From assembly GCF_046097065.1 (NCBI RefSeq), contig NZ_CP175563.1, positions 2,418,001 to 2,482,000 on the forward strand: 64,000 bases of DNA. Reading direction: 5' to 3'. A model generated the notes under the pieces. It saw nothing but the letters and a program-made list of their open reading frames with translations. It did not search any database and was not told where the DNA came from. This document shows positions 26,541-36,629 of the stretch, one piece after another. How positions within the stretch are numbered: position 1 is the stretch's first letter; each line of letters starts with the position of its first letter. This stretch comes from Syntrophus buswellii (lineage in GTDB: Bacteria > Desulfobacterota > Syntrophia > Syntrophales > Syntrophaceae). The translations under genes were made by a program, and so were the position numbers.

Positions 26541-28933
26541 GGGCGCCCTCCCGTCCGATAGAGATCGGGCCTGAGGCAGAGCGCCTTGCAGGGACAGTAG
26601 GGACAGCCGTCGGCTCGGAAGTTGGGGATAAAGCATTCCTGGGCAAGGAGGGCGTCAAGGCGCCGGGCGATCCGCTCCATTGTCTCATCGCAATGAGCAA
26701 GATCCTCCAGGGCCAGGCGGCTCTCGTAATCGCCGCGTACCCGCGGCCGCAGAAAGAGATGGGCCGCGTCCAGTCGGTCGGGTGCGGCTCGCCCGCTGTG
26801 AAGGGCGAGATAGGCATAAATGAGGAGTTGAAACCGATCATCGAAGGAATCAGGATCTTCGACCTGGTCGGCCAGGAGCCCCTTTCGGGAGGTCTTCTCC
26901 TTGTACTTCAGATCGGCGATGAGTTCCCTGTCTCCCTGATGCTGGAGGCGGTCGAGTCGTCCCTTGAGCCGGTAGCGGCCGCTGCCGAACGGCGCACGCA
27001 GTTCAAGCTCGGCGGCGGTAACGTCATCGGAGAAGAGAAGCAGCCGCCCCGTTTCCTTCTCCCAGGCGGCGATATCGCCCAGATGGCTCGAAACAATGGC
27101 CTTGCGGACCGCCTGGTCCGGGAGCTTCACCTGGAGTTCCTCTTCGCGTTCCCAGCATTCGTCGAATCGTTCGCGCCACAGATCGACAGCCGGGCGATGC
27201 TCCTTCAGTTCTGCAAAGAAACGGTGAAGAAAATCCCCGATGAGAAGGTTGGCGCTGTCTTCGGCCTCAAAGCACGGCGGCGGGGTCAAGCCCTGCATAT
27301 CTTCGAGGATGAAGCGGCACGAACAGGTGAAGAATTTCTTCAGGGAGCTGAAAGACCAGGTGTACCGCCGCAGTTGCTCCCTCAGTTCGTCGGTGTTCTC
27401 GATGGCGAGGCTGCCCGTAGGCACGGAGAAGGGGACCGGAACCATCCGCCGCTTCACCGTCCTGCTGTCAAATTCAGTGGCGAGAAACGAGAAATAAGGT
27501 GACGGCGCCTGACCGCCCGCCTGGTTATAGAGGGCCGCGATGTGGGCCGAGCGGCCAAAGGAGAGGAACTGCCGCAGGGCAAGATCGTCCGCCTCGTATT
27601 GGGTCCGGTAGATGCGCGGCAGATGGATCAGGTTGAGATAGGGACCGCTGAAGGGTTCCCTCGGGAAGACGCCGCTGTTCATCGGCAGGATGACAGCGCG
27701 TCCATAGGGAACGCCGGTTGCGTCGCCTAAGCCCACCACCTGGATCGGGGCGGTGCGCCTTCCGTGGAGCCGCAGTTTCTTTGTGGCGACGAAGTGCTCT
27801 GCCAGGGCCGACCATTCGCCACCGATCAACGGGCGGAGACGTTCCAGTTCATCGCACAGCGTAATCGCCCCTTCGAAGGCCGATCGGTCGGCCTCGTCAA
27901 GCTCGCTCCATCTGGCCGTAAGTTCGGCGACGAGGTCACGTCGCGCGGTTGCCAGCCCTTGTCCGGTGTGGATCGCAGAACGGAGCCGGTGTGCCGCCGC
28001 GAAGTGGGTGAAGGGAATCCACGGCGCGAAGTTGACCTGCCCGCCAAGAGGCCGGAAGAGAAATTCCCACAGATAGAACGAGAGCGTCTCGTCCAGAAGC
28101 ACAATAAAGAGCGGTTCTCCGTCGCCTTGCCGTTCCCGGAGAACGTCGTCGATTTCGCCGGCAAGGAGCGCCGGCAGAGCGGACCGTTCGGCCAGTTCGG
28201 TGAACTCGGGCGGCTCGCCGTGATGGCGTGTTTCGTCAACTCCGATACGCCGGACGAGCGAGAGGGACGTCTCGAACTCTGGCGTCTCCACGGGCATTTG
28301 CGGACCGAAGAGCGGTGCATCCACGAAGAGCCGATCCTGCGGGATGCGATTAAAAAAGCGTTCGTTCACGGGAGTCATGAGAGGGAGACCAAAGAATAGT
28401 TCATTTTTCTCCGGAGTCAGATCGGCAAACCTCGCCGCTTCGAAAGGCGGATAGAAGAGCCCCGAGGAAGCCAGGCGGGCGCGGAAATCCTCCATCGTCG
28501 TGAAGAACCGGTCAATCCGGTCGAGTTGCTCGGGACCGATCCGATCCAGGACACGCAATTCGTCCATGGTAACGGAAAAATCGGCGATCATGGTGAGAAA
28601 CGAGAGCAGGCGCTGGGTGTCGGCCGGGGGAAGAGATCGGCCCGCTTCCCGGCAACGCAGGACATGGAAATGGATGAAGGCTTCATCCTCCGGCACGGCC
28701 GAGCGGCCCGAAGCTTCCGCGATGCGCCGGGTTCGATAGTCGTTGAATGAAAGGATGGTGGGAAGAAGACCGCCAATCCGGGTATGGACAAGGTGATGCA
28801 AAAAGTCGCGGCCACGATCCGTCATCGAAACAATCGTGAAGGCACTCATGTCCGGGTAAGAGGCCCGCAGCCGGTCAATGAGGGCATCGACAGCCGGATG
28901 GAGATCTTCCTGTCGAGAGTTGGGATCAGGCAT
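26534..28933 (-). CDS. AddB-like nuclease subunit with probable Fe-S cluster
   Basis: A 799-aa partner of the AddA-like helicase. The N-terminal two thirds have the divergent, inactivated helicase fold of AddB. The C-terminal third is a PD-(D/E)XK nuclease with RYRLKGRLDRL and ELIADLKYKE motifs (about residues 650-690). Cysteines at FTCSC (about 536) and CPYCPCKALC (about 777) match the C...CxxCx5C pattern that binds a 4Fe-4S cluster in AddB. The start at 28933 follows GGAAGG and is preferred to an upstream one at 28969. No recD-like or third subunit is present. This is the first gene of a two-gene operon. Confidence 0.82.
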   Translation of the reverse strand: MPDPNSRQEDLHPAVDALIDRLRASYPDMSAFTIVSMTDRGRDFLHHLVHTRIGGLLPTILSFNDYRTRRIAEASGRSAVPEDEAFIHFHVLRCREAGRSLPPADTQRLLSFLTMIADFSVTMDELRVLDRIGPEQLDRIDRFFTTMEDFRARLASSGLFYPPFEAARFADLTPEKNELFFGLPLMTPVNERFFNRIPQDRLFVDAPLFGPQMPVETPEFETSLSLVRRIGVDETRHHGEPPEFTELAERSALPALLAGEIDDVLRERQGDGEPLFIVLLDETLSFYLWEFLFRPLGGQVNFAPWIPFTHFAAAHRLRSAIHTGQGLATARRDLVAELTARWSELDEADRSAFEGAITLCDELERLRPLIGGEWSALAEHFVATKKLRLHGRRTAPIQVVGLGDATGVPYGRAVILPMNSGVFPREPFSGPYLNLIHLPRIYRTQYEADDLALRQFLSFGRSAHIAALYNQAGGQAPSPYFSFLATEFDSRTVKRRMVPVPFSVPTGSLAIENTDELREQLRRYTWSFSSLKKFFTCSCRFILEDMQGLTPPPCFEAEDSANLLIGDFLHRFFAELKEHRPAVDLWRERFDECWEREEELQVKLPDQAVRKAIVSSHLGDIAAWEKETGRLLLFSDDVTAAELELRAPFGSGRYRLKGRLDRLQHQGDRELIADLKYKEKTSRKGLLADQVEDPDSFDDRFQLLIYAYLALHSGRAAPDRLDAAHLFLRPRVRGDYESRLALEDLAHCDETMERIARRLDALLAQECFIPNFRADGCPYCPCKALCLRPDLYRTGGRPW

Positions 28934-29036
28934 GGCAACAAATTCCTTCCGGGGTTGTGTCAAAGACAACTAAATCGTAAGGCTTCCATGGCCGGGACGG
29001 TATTTCAATCCATATTCGGTACGTTAAAGTACCTTC

Positions 29037-31835
29037 TTAACAGGTGTGATGCTTCTTCAGGCAGAAGCCGCACCCATCATAACCGGCATTCAATCCCATC
29101 TGAAGCTTTTCAAAATAGACTTTGTGCTTCAAGCTCATGCGCTCCACCCACTGGCAACGGCAATCGTGCAACTCATAGGTATTCCAGTTCCCGATATAGT
29201 AGTTCTTTGCTTCTGCTATGTTGCGGTAAACAGGCATTTCAGGATCGCCGAAAAGATGAGGAACGAAACAATACCAGATTCTGGATTCGCGAGTCCATCC
29301 CGTTGTTCCGGCTAGAAGTTCAAAGCGTGAGTCATTCATTTCCCCGATATGCCGGACGGTCTGCAGCCGCGTGAAAAACAGTTCACGGTAAAGGGCGCCC
29401 GTTCCTATCCAGCTGAATCGACTGTTTCCAACATAGGCCACGGCGGCGCCCCCGGGATGCTTCAGGGAAGCCTCCGCCACACAGTCGTTCACATCAAACA
29501 TACCGGTCATGCAGGAATCGGCATACAGGATGAAGGTGTTGGGACCGTTGATAAGACCGTTCACCAGAGCGGTGCACAGATAGGCGCACCAGTCTGAATT
29601 GCCATGCCCCGTCATGCTGACAAAATGAGGTCCACGATTGAGGGCATCCGTCAGGTTCTCAGAGGTCAGGTGTCGGAGCCAGGTTTCTGCAACTTCAGCC
29701 GGATTCATGTCCGCCTCATCGGTGTAAAGCCGTTCGATCTGGGAAATCTCCGGAAAGGTCGTCTGCATCTTTTCCCGCAGCGCTTCCTGTTCGGTGATAG
29801 AGCTGTCGAGATCCGGAAAATCCAAGGCATAGTACATGGGATTGAGCACATCCGGATTGCCGTCCCAGACTGCAATCCACGCGGTGGGCTTGGGAAATTC
29901 CCAGGAAAAGAAGAAAAAATCCCATACCGTCACACTGGGTGAAAGGTCATTGCCGCTTTTGGCATAGTACCAGCCGGGATGATTGTGCTTTGCTCCGCTG
30001 TTGTAATTCAAAAGCCGATAATATTGATCACTGAAATAACAGGTCAATTGACTGCCGGCGTCAGGCGGCAGGGTATCGCAATGGAGGAGGGCGTGCTCAC
30101 CTGACGAAGTGTATTTGTTGTTTGCCGGCGGGTCACTGCCGGCAGGATCACGCTCTATACGGATGTATTTGCCCCAGGTCGCTGCCGCAAAAAGCATGCG
30201 GCGGAAGCGGTCGTAATCAGAATCCGGCCGAGGCGTGGAACCCCATTTTTCATATTCAAGGATCTTATCGATAAAGGTTTGTGCCTCTGCAATCGATTCA
30301 ACCGGTGCACGCCCGACGCTGACATCAGCCTGATAATTCACCATGTCGAAATTATTCGTCGCATTGTGCTGACCGTATAGGCCGTTGTCGAGCTGATCCC
30401 AGTCATGTTTGCCCGCTACGGAATAACCGGATCCGTAAAGGCTGGCATAATAGAGATCGGTGGGAATCAGATTCATGTTGGTGTACCAGACCATCTTCGC
30501 GTTGATCTGGGCCGAGGGGCCATTGATCCGAACCCATTCCGTATTGGCCGCTGTGCGCGTCGTGAATGTGCTGTCCGTCGTGTGATACCAGCCGGCAGTT
30601 GTCGTGTTCGAGGTTCCCGCACTGTCGAAAGGAATGATTCGCCCGGTATCGTAATTGGTGAGGATATGCGTAGACTGCCCGAAATCGCCGGTGTCGATAT
30701 GCATCCCCATGTACGTGCCTTTCCACTCTATGACATTCTTTTTGTCCAGTGAACCAAAGCCGATCTGGCCCCAGGCCGCACCCGCAACCTGTCGGGCGGG
30801 GATCATGCTGACATCTCCGCCCAGAAGCAGGTATTCAACGCCCCGGGAACGACAAAACCATTGGAGAAAATTACGGATGACTTCCTGCAGATCCCTGGCT
30901 CCCGTTTTGAAATCCCCGTACTTACCGTCCACAATGTTCTTCACGGTGGCCACGTAGGTTCTCAAACCACGGGACTTCTTCCAGTTGGCCAACCGCACGA
31001 ATTCCCCCACCATGTCTCCGATAAGGCTTGTCGGCTGCATTGTGGCGGGATCCCACTTGTTGTTGTCGGTGAGAATAAGATAATCGCATTCGGACGGCGG
31101 TTTTATGCTATTGGCCTTGAAGGTCTTTTTCTTTAGCCCTGTTTCTTTTTCCAGAGACCTTTGAAGCGTGGCGATGTTCCTTTTCAATTCCTTCTGCACC
31201 AGGGCATTATTAATGACAAGATCATTAGCAATCACATGCCTGCGGACAATTGTTTTCGGCGAAAGTCTGAGCAGCGTTTCTTTTTCCTGCCGGGCGATTT
31301 CCTTTGACGGCTCCGATACGATCTTCAATGTGACCTCTTCGACCAGTTCCAGCAAGCCTTCCCGCGTGAACCGGACGGGCCAGATTTCTACAAGGGCACA
31401 AGGAATCAGCCCCATCATTTCCTGGCCGGCAAGCCGACATACTTTTTTCCCCATGGTGAAAGCCGCTTGATATTTTTCTCTGTCGGGCCGAACCAGGGTG
31501 CGCTTTATGCGGGAATAGGGAAGCTCAGGATTGGTGCCTAAAGATGGCTCCTGAATGCAGGAAAGAGGTTCCGGGGTATGGTTGAGAAGAACAGTCGATC
31601 CCGTTTTCTGTGAAAGCTTTCTGGCTGAATGCCCCTTGGGCAAAGCCACACGGATTATTTTCCTCGGCAGTGCCGGCTCTCCCGGTTCGCCTCTTGTTTC
31701 AAAATCCTTCATGGACAGAGAAATGCCGAAGAGAGTTGGTTTTAACAGAACGTCGGATTTTCTGAATAGCAGGGTTTTTTCGGTAGTTCTTGTGACGGAT
31801 GCGGGGGTTGCCTTTCCGGCGGTTTCTTTTACCAT
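29037..31835 (-). CDS. C25 (gingipain-like) cysteine peptidase
   Basis: A 932-aa protein with a peptidase C25 core. The catalytic His lies in VSMTGHGNSDW (about residue 740) and the catalytic Cys in LYADSCMTGMF (about 773). Upstream phrases VEYLLLGGDVSMIPAR and VSVGRAPVESIAEAQ are typical of the family. The first 250 residues resemble a C25 propeptide. There is no hydrophobic N-terminal signal at the chosen ATG (31835, after AAAGGAT) and no C-terminal sorting domain. The tail is Cys- and His-rich (CRCQW, then CGFCLKKHHTC). So export, if any, is by an unrecognised route, or the protein acts inside the cell. No cognate substrate gene is evident nearby. Confidence 0.82.
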   Translation of the reverse strand: MVKETAGKATPASVTRTTEKTLLFRKSDVLLKPTLFGISLSMKDFETRGEPGEPALPRKIIRVALPKGHSARKLSQKTGSTVLLNHTPEPLSCIQEPSLGTNPELPYSRIKRTLVRPDREKYQAAFTMGKKVCRLAGQEMMGLIPCALVEIWPVRFTREGLLELVEEVTLKIVSEPSKEIARQEKETLLRLSPKTIVRRHVIANDLVINNALVQKELKRNIATLQRSLEKETGLKKKTFKANSIKPPSECDYLILTDNNKWDPATMQPTSLIGDMVGEFVRLANWKKSRGLRTYVATVKNIVDGKYGDFKTGARDLQEVIRNFLQWFCRSRGVEYLLLGGDVSMIPARQVAGAAWGQIGFGSLDKKNVIEWKGTYMGMHIDTGDFGQSTHILTNYDTGRIIPFDSAGTSNTTTAGWYHTTDSTFTTRTAANTEWVRINGPSAQINAKMVWYTNMNLIPTDLYYASLYGSGYSVAGKHDWDQLDNGLYGQHNATNNFDMVNYQADVSVGRAPVESIAEAQTFIDKILEYEKWGSTPRPDSDYDRFRRMLFAAATWGKYIRIERDPAGSDPPANNKYTSSGEHALLHCDTLPPDAGSQLTCYFSDQYYRLLNYNSGAKHNHPGWYYAKSGNDLSPSVTVWDFFFFSWEFPKPTAWIAVWDGNPDVLNPMYYALDFPDLDSSITEQEALREKMQTTFPEISQIERLYTDEADMNPAEVAETWLRHLTSENLTDALNRGPHFVSMTGHGNSDWCAYLCTALVNGLINGPNTFILYADSCMTGMFDVNDCVAEASLKHPGGAAVAYVGNSRFSWIGTGALYRELFFTRLQTVRHIGEMNDSRFELLAGTTGWTRESRIWYCFVPHLFGDPEMPVYRNIAEAKNYYIGNWNTYELHDCRCQWVERMSLKHKVYFEKLQMGLNAGYDGCGFCLKKHHTC

Positions 31836-32128
31836 GAGATGATCCTTTCTAGAAGCGCCATAAGTCATTGGAGGAAAGCTGGATTAAAAGAACCAGCTCA
31901 TAGAGCCGCTTTGCAAATTGAAAATGGGAAAAGGTGAATCTTCTTGAAAGATTGTGAAGTCTAAAATCAGGATATGGATCTGTCAATTAAAAAAAGAACA
32001 ATGATCGTTTGTTTCTTTAATTTTCATTCTCGGCTTGGTAGAACATGCCATACTTGCAGCTCTTCGGCGTATGGGATATTAAAGAGAGCAACGCCATCAG
32101 AAAAATATATGACAGGGGAGGCTGCATC

Positions 32129-32434
32129 ATGAGTTCGAACTCATTGTTTCAGATTGAAATTGCGGAAGAAAAGGGACTTGTCGAAATTATCCCGTCGGAA
32201 GAATTCGCATCCATGACGCGATATGAACAGATTCTCGCCGTTGAGGAAGAATTGTCGTCATATGAGGCGGAACTGCAAAACATCACGAATCCGGTTGGAG
32301 GTGAGATCACCGGCGACGAAAAATCATGTCGACATGAAAAAGAGGATCAAGGCAGGATTGAATTTAGAATCCGGATCCTGCAAAACTTTTTGCAGCGTCT
32401 TATCGACATGACCCAGGACGGCAATACCGAATGA
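32129..32434 (+). CDS. Small unrecognised protein
   Basis: A 101-aa hydrophilic protein rich in Glu, probably mostly helical (YEQILAVEEELSSYEAELQN). The ATG at 32129 has GGGGAGG about eight bases upstream, which favours it over an in-frame start 28 codons earlier. It is divergent from the C25 peptidase gene and convergent with pcnB. There are no membrane segments or cysteine motifs apart from a single Cys. Function unknown. Confidence 0.6.
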   Translation: MSSNSLFQIEIAEEKGLVEIIPSEEFASMTRYEQILAVEEELSSYEAELQNITNPVGGEITGDEKSCRHEKEDQGRIEFRIRILQNFLQRLIDMTQDGNTE

Positions 32435-32448
32435 AGGAAATAAGAAGA

Positions 32449-32475
32449 AGGTCCGGCGTCATGGACCGGACAGAA
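32449..32475 (-). terminator. Possible terminator of pcnB-like gene
   Basis: GTCCGG and CCGGAC arms form a six-pair stem between two convergent genes. On the minus strand the stem is followed by a pyrimidine-rich CTTCTTCTTATTT tail. The stem is weak. Confidence 0.35.
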
Positions 32476-32553
32476 ACGGTGCCGTCCCGGCTGAGCAGCG
32501 AATCTTCCTTCCGAACGGATTTGCAGCAAATCAGCTTTAATCCGGAGGGGAAA

Positions 32554-33918
32554 TCAACTGCCCGCTTCAGGCGCGCCAGGAATCGCCGCCGTTGGAGCGG
32601 CAGGGCGGTGTCTGCGCCTTTTTTTTCTTCGCCGCTTTACCGGGGCTTCCTCGGGAGAGGGCTCTGCTTCCATTTTGGCAGGCACCCCTGAAAGGTAAGC
32701 CTCCCACCATTTTAATGCCGCTTGATTTTCCCGTTTCCATTCCGCCGTGAGGCGCAGGTACGCCAGTGCATCGGCAAACCCCGCTCTGCCGGCCATGATG
32801 GCGGGGCGGCGCGGCGGCCTTCTGTGCAGCGCTGTCTGCACGGCAAGGATGGTCCGCATCTGTGCGCCGATCCGCGCGGGAAGGCTCACAATATTGCGGA
32901 GCTCCTGCAGGAAAGCCGTGCAGACGGCATCCAGCGACTGCTGGCGGGGGATGCCGTCTCTCTGGTGTTCCAGCGCCCCCTCCTCCAGGCTGGGGCCGAA
33001 CAGCGCCGCAAAGAAAAGCGCCGGGGAAGGCGCTGTTCCACTTTGGAACAGCCGGTCCAGGCCTTCGAGATTTGCCGCCAGGGCAGCCCTGTGATCACTG
33101 CTTCCACTGAGCCACTGGCCAAGCAGGGGGAAAAGCGCGGCGAGAAGGCCGCTTGTTTCGAGCAGATCGAAAACCGGGCGCGAGGAACCCATCAGGAAGA
33201 GCTTCAGCATTTCTTCGTAGAGCCTTGCCGGCGATGCGCGGGAAATTGTGAAGGACAGCCGGCGGATGACCTCCCATGTGGACTCCTCGATGGTGAAGCC
33301 GTGGGTTGCGGCAAAACGAACGGCCCGGAGCATGCGTACCGGGTCTTCGGTAAACCGCTCGTAAGGGTCGCCAATGGGCCGGATCAGCCCCTCGCGCAGG
33401 TCGCTGAGCCCCGTCGAGTAGTCAATCACAGAAAAATCTTCGATACTGTAGGCAAGGGCATTGATCGTGAAATCACGGCGGAGGGCGTCCTCTTCCGGGG
33501 TGCCAAAGACGTTGTCGCGGAGAACCATTCCGTCGCTGTCCTTGAGGTGCCGGGGAGGCCGATTCTCCAGGCCTGGCTCTTCCGTCTCCTCTTCGCCGGA
33601 GGGGGCGGAGGCCCGGAACGTTGAAACCTCAAGGATTCCGTCCGAAAAGTGGAGATGAGCCAGCCGGAAACGGCGGCCGACAAGGCGACAGTTGCGGAAG
33701 AGCCGCTTGATCTGATTGGGTGTGGCGTTTGTGGCGATATCGAAGTCTTTCGGAGTGCGGTCCAAGAGCAGGTCGCGGACGCAGCCTCCGATCAGATAAG
33801 CGATGAAGCCTTTGTCCCGGAGCCGATAGAGCGTACGCAGAACATTCTGGTTTATGTGCTTCCGGGATATCCGGTGTTCCTTCCTGGGAAGAATTTGTGG
33901 TTGCATGGCCCGCACCAT
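32554..33918 (-). CDS. pcnB: Poly(A) polymerase I / tRNA nucleotidyltransferase family
   Basis: A 454-aa class II nucleotidyltransferase. GGCVRDLLLDRTPKDFDIATNA (split as GGCVRD and DFDIAT) gives the GG-N-RR and DxD motifs, near residues 40-65. The following RRFRLAHLHF and RRDFTINAL motifs are standard. The acidic tract EEETEEPG around residue 130 and the extended basic C-terminus (KRRRKKRRRHR) fit PcnB, which adds 3' poly(A) tails that promote RNA decay, rather than a CCA-adding enzyme. ATG at 33918 or 33906 is possible, and neither has a strong ribosome site. It is monocistronic by position. Confidence 0.85.
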   Translation of the reverse strand: MVRAMQPQILPRKEHRISRKHINQNVLRTLYRLRDKGFIAYLIGGCVRDLLLDRTPKDFDIATNATPNQIKRLFRNCRLVGRRFRLAHLHFSDGILEVSTFRASAPSGEEETEEPGLENRPPRHLKDSDGMVLRDNVFGTPEEDALRRDFTINALAYSIEDFSVIDYSTGLSDLREGLIRPIGDPYERFTEDPVRMLRAVRFAATHGFTIEESTWEVIRRLSFTISRASPARLYEEMLKLFLMGSSRPVFDLLETSGLLAALFPLLGQWLSGSSDHRAALAANLEGLDRLFQSGTAPSPALFFAALFGPSLEEGALEHQRDGIPRQQSLDAVCTAFLQELRNIVSLPARIGAQMRTILAVQTALHRRPPRRPAIMAGRAGFADALAYLRLTAEWKRENQAALKWWEAYLSGVPAKMEAEPSPEEAPVKRRRKKRRRHRPAAPTAAIPGAPEAGS

Positions 33919-34123
33919 ACCACGCTCTGCAGAAAAAGCAAAACCCCATGATCGGCAACGCCGTTGAACTTCCCGGCAGGCGTCACGAACCAGCCCGGCG
34001 ATGGCCCGGATTCCCGGACATCGGCCTGCTCAACGGCAGGAGACGGACATGCGTTCGCGGCAGGGGGAAAAGCGCCCGCTTCTTGAGACTGTTCACCGCC
34101 TGCCTTGCCCGGATGCAGGCCCG

Positions 34124-34477
34124 TCAATCCTGGCGGTAATATTTTACCGAGTCGTTTCCCGCATTACAGAAGTCATTCCAGTTCGTCAGCGTCTGATCGA
34201 TGTTCGTCATCTGGAAATGGATGCAGTAATGACCGCGAAAAATTGTGGGACTGACTCCCTTGTAGTCCCCGATAATGATTTTATTGATCTTCTCATTCCG
34301 GTAGTAGACAACGATCTTGTTCACCCCCAGCATATCGAGCTCATCAAGCTTCCAGATGCCGCTCTTGAAGATGCCGTTTGCATCGAGGGCAAGGTTCTTC
34401 TGAAATCCATCCTGCTCTGTAAAGACGCAGACGCATCGATCATCAGGAGACAGGACTTCCTTAATAAAATTCACCAT
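34124..34477 (-). CDS. Unrecognised 117-aa protein
   Basis: The sequence is protein-like with alternating strands: NFIKEVLSPDDRCVCVFTE, WKLDELDMLGVNKIVVYYR and KINKIIIGDYKG. It may be a small alpha/beta or PUA-like domain. I do not recognise a family. It has no signal peptide or membrane segment. A TTG two codons upstream is an alternative start. It lies upstream of pcnB on the same strand but about 200 bases away, so it is probably separate. Confidence 0.55.
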   Translation of the reverse strand: MVNFIKEVLSPDDRCVCVFTEQDGFQKNLALDANGIFKSGIWKLDELDMLGVNKIVVYYRNEKINKIIIGDYKGVSPTIFRGHYCIHFQMTNIDQTLTNWNDFCNAGNDSVKYYRQD

Positions 34478-34938
34478 AGTCAAAGACTCTTTAAAAAATG
34501 AGGACCACCCGCTTTATTCCGCAGAGGGAATGCCGCGGTTCAACTTCGCATCGCCTTTCTGGAGCAATCACCAGGGGCTGAGTTGATTGATGAAGAAAAA
34601 CGACACGATAACACGTTCCGCCCAAACCATGTCTCCTTCATACTCCGGAACAAAATGGTCTGTCAACACGAAATCACGCCCTTTCCGTGGACAGTCTGCC
34701 TGCCGGCACGGCCGATCCGGCCGCCGCAATCGGGGCCCCCTTCATGCGCCTAATCTCCTGGCCTGTTGAAGGCAAAGCAGGCCGCATGCAAAAGCATCCG
34801 TTGACGATTTGTCAATTTCTGCTAAGCTTCAATAGAATTCCCCTTCGCCAGCCCCGGGAATCCAGGCAGGAGGACACGAGACAGCCGATCATCGTCAACA
34901 CAGCCCAACGTCTATAGACCTTTAAACGGGAGAGGATC
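34478..34938. other. Intergenic region without a supported gene
   Basis: About 460 bases between divergent genes. Short frames exist but lack ribosome sites and family resemblance. A TTGACG at about 34801, with an AAGCTT 17 bases on, is only a weak promoter candidate for the downstream deacetylase gene. Confidence 0.4.
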
Positions 34939-35991
34939 ATGGGAAAGACGGGCATTGTAAGAGACATCAGGTATCTGGATCATCATCCCGGATTTGGACA
35001 TCCGGAAAGCCCCCGCAGGCTGGAAGCCATTTATGACATGCTCGAAGATTCCGACATGGCGGGAAATTTCGTGGATATACCGGCCAGGCAGGCCAGCGCG
35101 GAAGAGCTTCACCGGATCCATGTGCCGCGTTACGTGAAGAGGGTCGCAGCGACCGCAGGAATGGCCTATGATTACCTGGACCCGGACACGACCACCTCGT
35201 CCGGATCCTACGAAGCGGCGTTGCTCGCTGCGGGGGGGATGTGCGAGGCCATCTCGATGGTGGCCTCCGGCAAACTGCAAAACGCCTTCGCCCTGGTGCG
35301 GCCTCCGGGGCATCACGCCGAATCGGACGAGGGCCGGGGCTTCTGCCTGTTCAACAATGTGGCCATCGGCGCCAGGTACGCCCAGGCAGCCCTTCATCTC
35401 AAGAAGATCCTCATCATCGACTGGGATCTTCATCATGGAAACGGCACCCAGCACTCCTTCGAGCAGGATCCCTCCATCCTCTACTTCTCAACCCACCAGT
35501 ACCCCCATTACCCGGGGACCGGTTCCTATCGAGAAGTGGGCAGGCAGGAGGGGGAAGGCTTCACCGTAAATGTCCCGCTGTCCACGGGATACGGAGACGG
35601 AGAATATGCCGTCATTTATGAGAGGATCCTTCACGGCATCGCACCGGACTTCAAGCCCGACCTCATCCTGGTGTCGGCCGGCTTCGACATCCACCGGGGA
35701 GACCCCCTGGGGGGGATGAAGGTGTCCCCGGAAGGTTTTGCCGGGCTGATGCGCATCATTCTGGATATCGCCGAATCCTGCTGCCGCGGCAAGGTTGTGC
35801 TCACCCTCGAAGGGGGGTATGACCTCAAGGGGTTGAGAGACTCCGTCAGGGCGGTCCTGAAAGAGCTGGCCGGGCTGTCCTTCACAAACCACGCGGCCAT
35901 GGCGGCGCTGGCAAACCCGGTGTCCGTTGACAGGGCGTTGGGCCATGTCTTCCGGGTTCACAGCCCGTACTGGAAGAACTTGAGGCCTTGA
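34939..35991 (+). CDS. Histone-deacetylase family (class II-like) deacetylase
   Basis: A 350-aa arginase-fold zinc hydrolase. Motifs include HPESPRRLEAI (N-terminus), RPPGHHA (catalytic His pair, about residue 120), the zinc ligands in DWDLHHGNGTQ (about 158), and VSAGFDIHRGDPLGG (about 250) followed by EGGYDL. Family members in bacteria deacetylate acetyl-lysine, acetylpolyamines or similar amides. A start with GGGAGAGGATC upstream is good. No acetoin-utilisation genes are adjacent. A sirtuin lies about 19.5 kb away in the same window. The substrate cannot be told from sequence. Confidence 0.9.
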   Translation: MGKTGIVRDIRYLDHHPGFGHPESPRRLEAIYDMLEDSDMAGNFVDIPARQASAEELHRIHVPRYVKRVAATAGMAYDYLDPDTTTSSGSYEAALLAAGGMCEAISMVASGKLQNAFALVRPPGHHAESDEGRGFCLFNNVAIGARYAQAALHLKKILIIDWDLHHGNGTQHSFEQDPSILYFSTHQYPHYPGTGSYREVGRQEGEGFTVNVPLSTGYGDGEYAVIYERILHGIAPDFKPDLILVSAGFDIHRGDPLGGMKVSPEGFAGLMRIILDIAESCCRGKVVLTLEGGYDLKGLRDSVRAVLKELAGLSFTNHAAMAALANPVSVDRALGHVFRVHSPYWKNLRP

Positions 35992-36206
35992 CAGATTTTT
36001 ACCTTCTTCATGAACGCCGGAATGTTCTCAGCGGGCAGACCTGCGCCCTGTCCACGGAAAGTGGCTCGGGAAGAAGCGCGGATCGGAAACCTGTCGGGAG
36101 AGGAATTTAAAGAGCTGTCTTCGCGGGGGCAATGAGAGCGGGATTCGGCGCTTCATTGACCTTCTGGTGAGAATGTTCGGGACAGGGGGCAAAAAAGGAA
36201 AAGGCC

Positions 36207-36629
36207 ATGGAAAGCGAGTGGCGCGACAAGGATTTTTTGAAGAACCGGTGGAATCTGCGGGAGGAAGAGCTTGTCGAGCTCGTCTTTCGACGGATAGTGG
36301 CCCCCTACTGGAAAAGACCCGACGGGGTTTATATGCCGCTTTCCCATGAAATATCCTCTCAGGAAGAGGGGTGCGCCTATCATCGCTGGATGAACGCGTG
36401 GCATGCCTGCCACGATGTTCGAACCATCACGGAAACCGACATCATGAGGGAACTGGACACCCTCTACATATGGTTTCGATGGAGTGACATTCATGAGGCG
36501 GAACAGGCGGGAACGGTCCCCCTGGAGCCCGCCGGAAAACAAAAAAGCGAAGGGCGCAGCACTGCGGGCAAAGTCGGCGGACCGACACCGGGCGGACCTG
36601 AACAGGACGCGCGTACAGAGGGCGAATAG
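36207..36629 (+). CDS. Unrecognised 140-aa protein
   Basis: A hydrophilic protein with a folded N-terminal 100 residues (many Trp and aromatic residues: RWNLREEELVELVF, HRWMNAWHACHD, LYIWFRW) and a disordered Gly/Pro/Glu tail. A good AAAGGAAAAGG ribosome site precedes the ATG. There is no signal peptide. It is followed at 178 bases by the CARDB-like gene on the same strand. I do not recognise a family. Confidence 0.55.
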   Translation: MESEWRDKDFLKNRWNLREEELVELVFRRIVAPYWKRPDGVYMPLSHEISSQEEGCAYHRWMNAWHACHDVRTITETDIMRELDTLYIWFRWSDIHEAEQAGTVPLEPAGKQKSEGRSTAGKVGGPTPGGPEQDARTEGE

